A stretch of 7,185 nucleotides of DNA from Rhodospirillales bacterium (GTDB lineage: Bacteria; Pseudomonadota; Alphaproteobacteria; Acetobacterales; Acetobacteraceae): positions 1-7,185 of the forward strand of contig JANXSA010000712.1 in the NCBI GenBank assembly GCA_025352915.1, read 5' to 3'. Below, one piece after another: positions 6,072-7,185 of the stretch (the stretch's first letter is position 1; each line of letters opens with the position of its first letter). Below the pieces are notes generated by a model, which saw only the letters and a list, made by a program, of their open reading frames with translations, was not told the DNA's origin and ran no database searches. The position numbers and the translations under genes are program-made.

Positions 6072-6108
6072 TTGATCAAAGATACATTGCGGAATGTAAA
6101 ATCCGCGA
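6072..6108 (+). promoter_or_regulatory. Candidate sigma-70 promoter with inverted repeat, upstream of the second hydrolase
   Basis: TTGATC (6072-6077) and TGTAAA (6095-6100) are spaced by 17 bases and each matches 4 of 6 consensus positions. The candidate -10 lies inside an imperfect inverted repeat TTGCGGA-8 bases-TCCGCGA (6087-6093, 6102-6108; 6 of 7 pairs), which could be an operator. TTGATCAA (6072-6079) is itself palindromic. The site lies in the gap between the divergent regulator and hydrolase genes, so it could serve the + strand gene; no function is shown. Confidence 0.3.
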
Positions 6109-6200
6109 TCGCCCGCAACGCCGCCTAACACCGGCATCTGGTCACAAAACCCGCACCAGCCGATGATGACGCCAACCGCCATCCCGGAGCCCCCGCCGCC

Positions 6201-7076
6201 ATGACCCTGTCCTTCGCCATCGGCGACACCATCATCCACCGCATCATCGAACAAACCCTGCCGTTCGAACTGCCGACGGCCTTCCTGCCCGCGCTCACTC
6301 CCGAGCTTCTGGCCGCCAATGCCGGCTGGATGGCGCAAGCCGACCTGGACCCCGAAACCGGCAAGCTGATCCTGTGCATCCAGTCTTACGTGGTGCGCAC
6401 GCCGCATTTCACCGTCCTGGTCGACACCTGCGTCGGCAACGACAAGACCAACCCCCGCTTTCCCGCCTGGAACGGCCGCCGCGACAACACCTACATGACC
6501 GCCCTGGCCGCACAGGGCCTGTCAGTCGATGATATCGACTACGTCATGTGCACCCACATGCATGTCGATCATGTCGGCTGGAACACCAAACTGCTCGACG
6601 GAAGCTGGGTGCCAACCTTCCCGAAGGCGCGCTATATCTTCGCCGAGCATGAATACGCCCACTGGAACGCCGTGCACGCCAAAACCCCGGTGGCGGTCTA
6701 CGCCGAAAGCGTCCTGCCGGTGATCGAAGCCGGACGCGCGGACATCGTCTCCGACACCCACGCCATCGGCGACCACCTGCGCCTCACCCCCACCCCCGGC
6801 CACACCCCCGGCCACGTCGCCCTGGAACTCGGCCGCACCCGCACCGAATCCGTCTTCACCGGCGACCTGATCCACACCCGGCTCCAGGCACGCTACCCGG
6901 ACCTGTCAATGCGCGCCGACGCCGACCCAATCCAAGCCGCCACCACCCGCCGCAGCTTCCTGGAACAACACTGCGACACCGATACGCTATGCTGCACCTC
7001 ACACTTCCCCTCACCCTCCACCATGCGCGTGCGACGCTGGGGCGAAGGGTTCCGGTGCGAAATGGTGGAGGCGTAA
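6201..7076 (+). CDS. Cytoplasmic MBL-fold metallo-hydrolase (lactonase-like)
   Basis: A 291-residue protein with no signal peptide. It has the metallo-beta-lactamase fold with all expected ligands: H119, H121, D123 and H124 in THMHVDHVGWNT, H201 in PGHTPGH, D222 in FTGDLIH, and H268 in TSHFPSP. The N-terminal F-x-x-G-D-T and the DTCVGND segment (75-81) match a common group of bacterial MBL hydrolases that includes YtnP-like lactonases. The substrate is not determined; a lactone or ester is plausible. It belongs to a different subfamily from the exported hydrolase at 802-1800. The ATG at 6201 has GGAG 11 bases upstream, which is a little far but acceptable. It is transcribed away from the response regulator, and two hairpins follow its TAA. 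Divergent arrangement makes control by the regulator possible, but the sequence does not show it. Confidence 0.9.
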   Translation: MTLSFAIGDTIIHRIIEQTLPFELPTAFLPALTPELLAANAGWMAQADLDPETGKLILCIQSYVVRTPHFTVLVDTCVGNDKTNPRFPAWNGRRDNTYMTALAAQGLSVDDIDYVMCTHMHVDHVGWNTKLLDGSWVPTFPKARYIFAEHEYAHWNAVHAKTPVAVYAESVLPVIEAGRADIVSDTHAIGDHLRLTPTPGHTPGHVALELGRTRTESVFTGDLIHTRLQARYPDLSMRADADPIQAATTRRSFLEQHCDTDTLCCTSHFPSPSTMRVRRWGEGFRCEMVEA

Positions 7077-7082
7077 GCAAGG

Positions 7083-7123
7083 CCAGGGCTCTGCCCTGGA
7101 CCCGCTGGGGCCTGAGGCCCCAG
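7083..7123 (+). terminator. Tandem hairpins after the second hydrolase; repeat copy 3
   Basis: Seven bases past the TAA of the 6201-7076 gene come two perfect hairpins: CCAGGGC-TCT-GCCCTGG (7083-7099) and an 8-bp stem closing a TGA loop (7105-7112 with 7116-7123), joined by ACCCG and followed by ACCCCC. This order matches the element at 105-167. No T-tract follows, so an intrinsic terminator role is likely but not certain; it is probably also a dispersed repeat. Confidence 0.65.
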
Positions 7124-7159
7124 ACCCCCATCCACTAGCGCCTACGGAGAGAGGGGGGC

Positions 7160-7185
7160 GTCGAGGCCTTCATGCAGGCCTCGAC
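7160..7185. repeat. Perfect 10-bp inverted repeat at the window end
   Basis: GTCGAGGCCT (7160-7169) and AGGCCTCGAC (7176-7185) flank a 6-base loop TCATGC. It ends exactly at the last base, so it may continue outside. It could be a terminator for a gene coming from the right, or the end of a mobile element or repeat. Its core differs from the GGGCTCTGCCC family. The 36 bases before it hold no gene. Confidence 0.8.

Noticed and set aside
1..7185. CRISPR array, tRNA or rRNA genes
   Set aside because: No regularly spaced repeats of 25-40 bases, no cloverleaf and no rRNA-like stretch were seen on either strand.

Overview
The window is GC-rich, with strong G/C preference at third codon positions, Tat-type export signals and a FixJ-type response regulator. 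This points to an alphaproteobacterium, most likely Rhodospirillales/Acetobacteraceae. That placement is inferred from composition and gene style; no database was searched.

Layout. Bases 1-87 hold the last 28 codons of a + strand gene that reads like an IS630-type transposase end. A hairpin-rich repeat follows (105-167). Then comes a long minus-strand block, read here from its 3' end: an exported NTF2/SnoaL-like protein (204-665), an exported metallo-beta-lactamase-fold (MBL) hydrolase of the methyl-parathion-hydrolase/lactonase type (802-1800), a glutamine-dependent asparagine synthase-type amidotransferase (1906-3657), a family 9 glycosyltransferase (3657-4559), a small unrecognised protein (4618-4971) preceded in the same frame by a 26-codon ORF (4972-5052), and a LuxR/FixJ-like response regulator with a degenerate receiver domain (5214-5870). 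On the + strand, diverging from the regulator, is a second MBL hydrolase of a different, cytoplasmic subfamily (6201-7076). Tandem hairpins of the same style as those at 105-167 and 769-793 follow it, and the window ends in a perfect 10-bp inverted repeat.

How the genes may work together. The glycosyltransferase and the amidotransferase share one base (TGATG), so they are probably translated together. They suggest transfer of a sugar plus amidation of a glycan or carboxylate at the cell envelope, rather than plain asparagine supply. The two Tat-signal proteins downstream would act in the periplasm, and nothing in the sequence ties them to the glycan pair except strand and proximity. The regulator lacks the phosphorylated aspartate, so if it controls neighbours it should do so without ordinary phosphorylation.

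Most of the window is ordinary accessory or housekeeping content. The points most worth a second look are the phosphorylation-dead regulator and the odd small ORFs around it, the run of in-frame TAG stops in a 15-bp repeat at its 3' end, the TAG/GTG junction at 4971-4974, the overlapping GT9/amidotransferase pair, and the dispersed hairpin repeat family. I found no CRISPR array, tRNA, rRNA or recognisable defence system.
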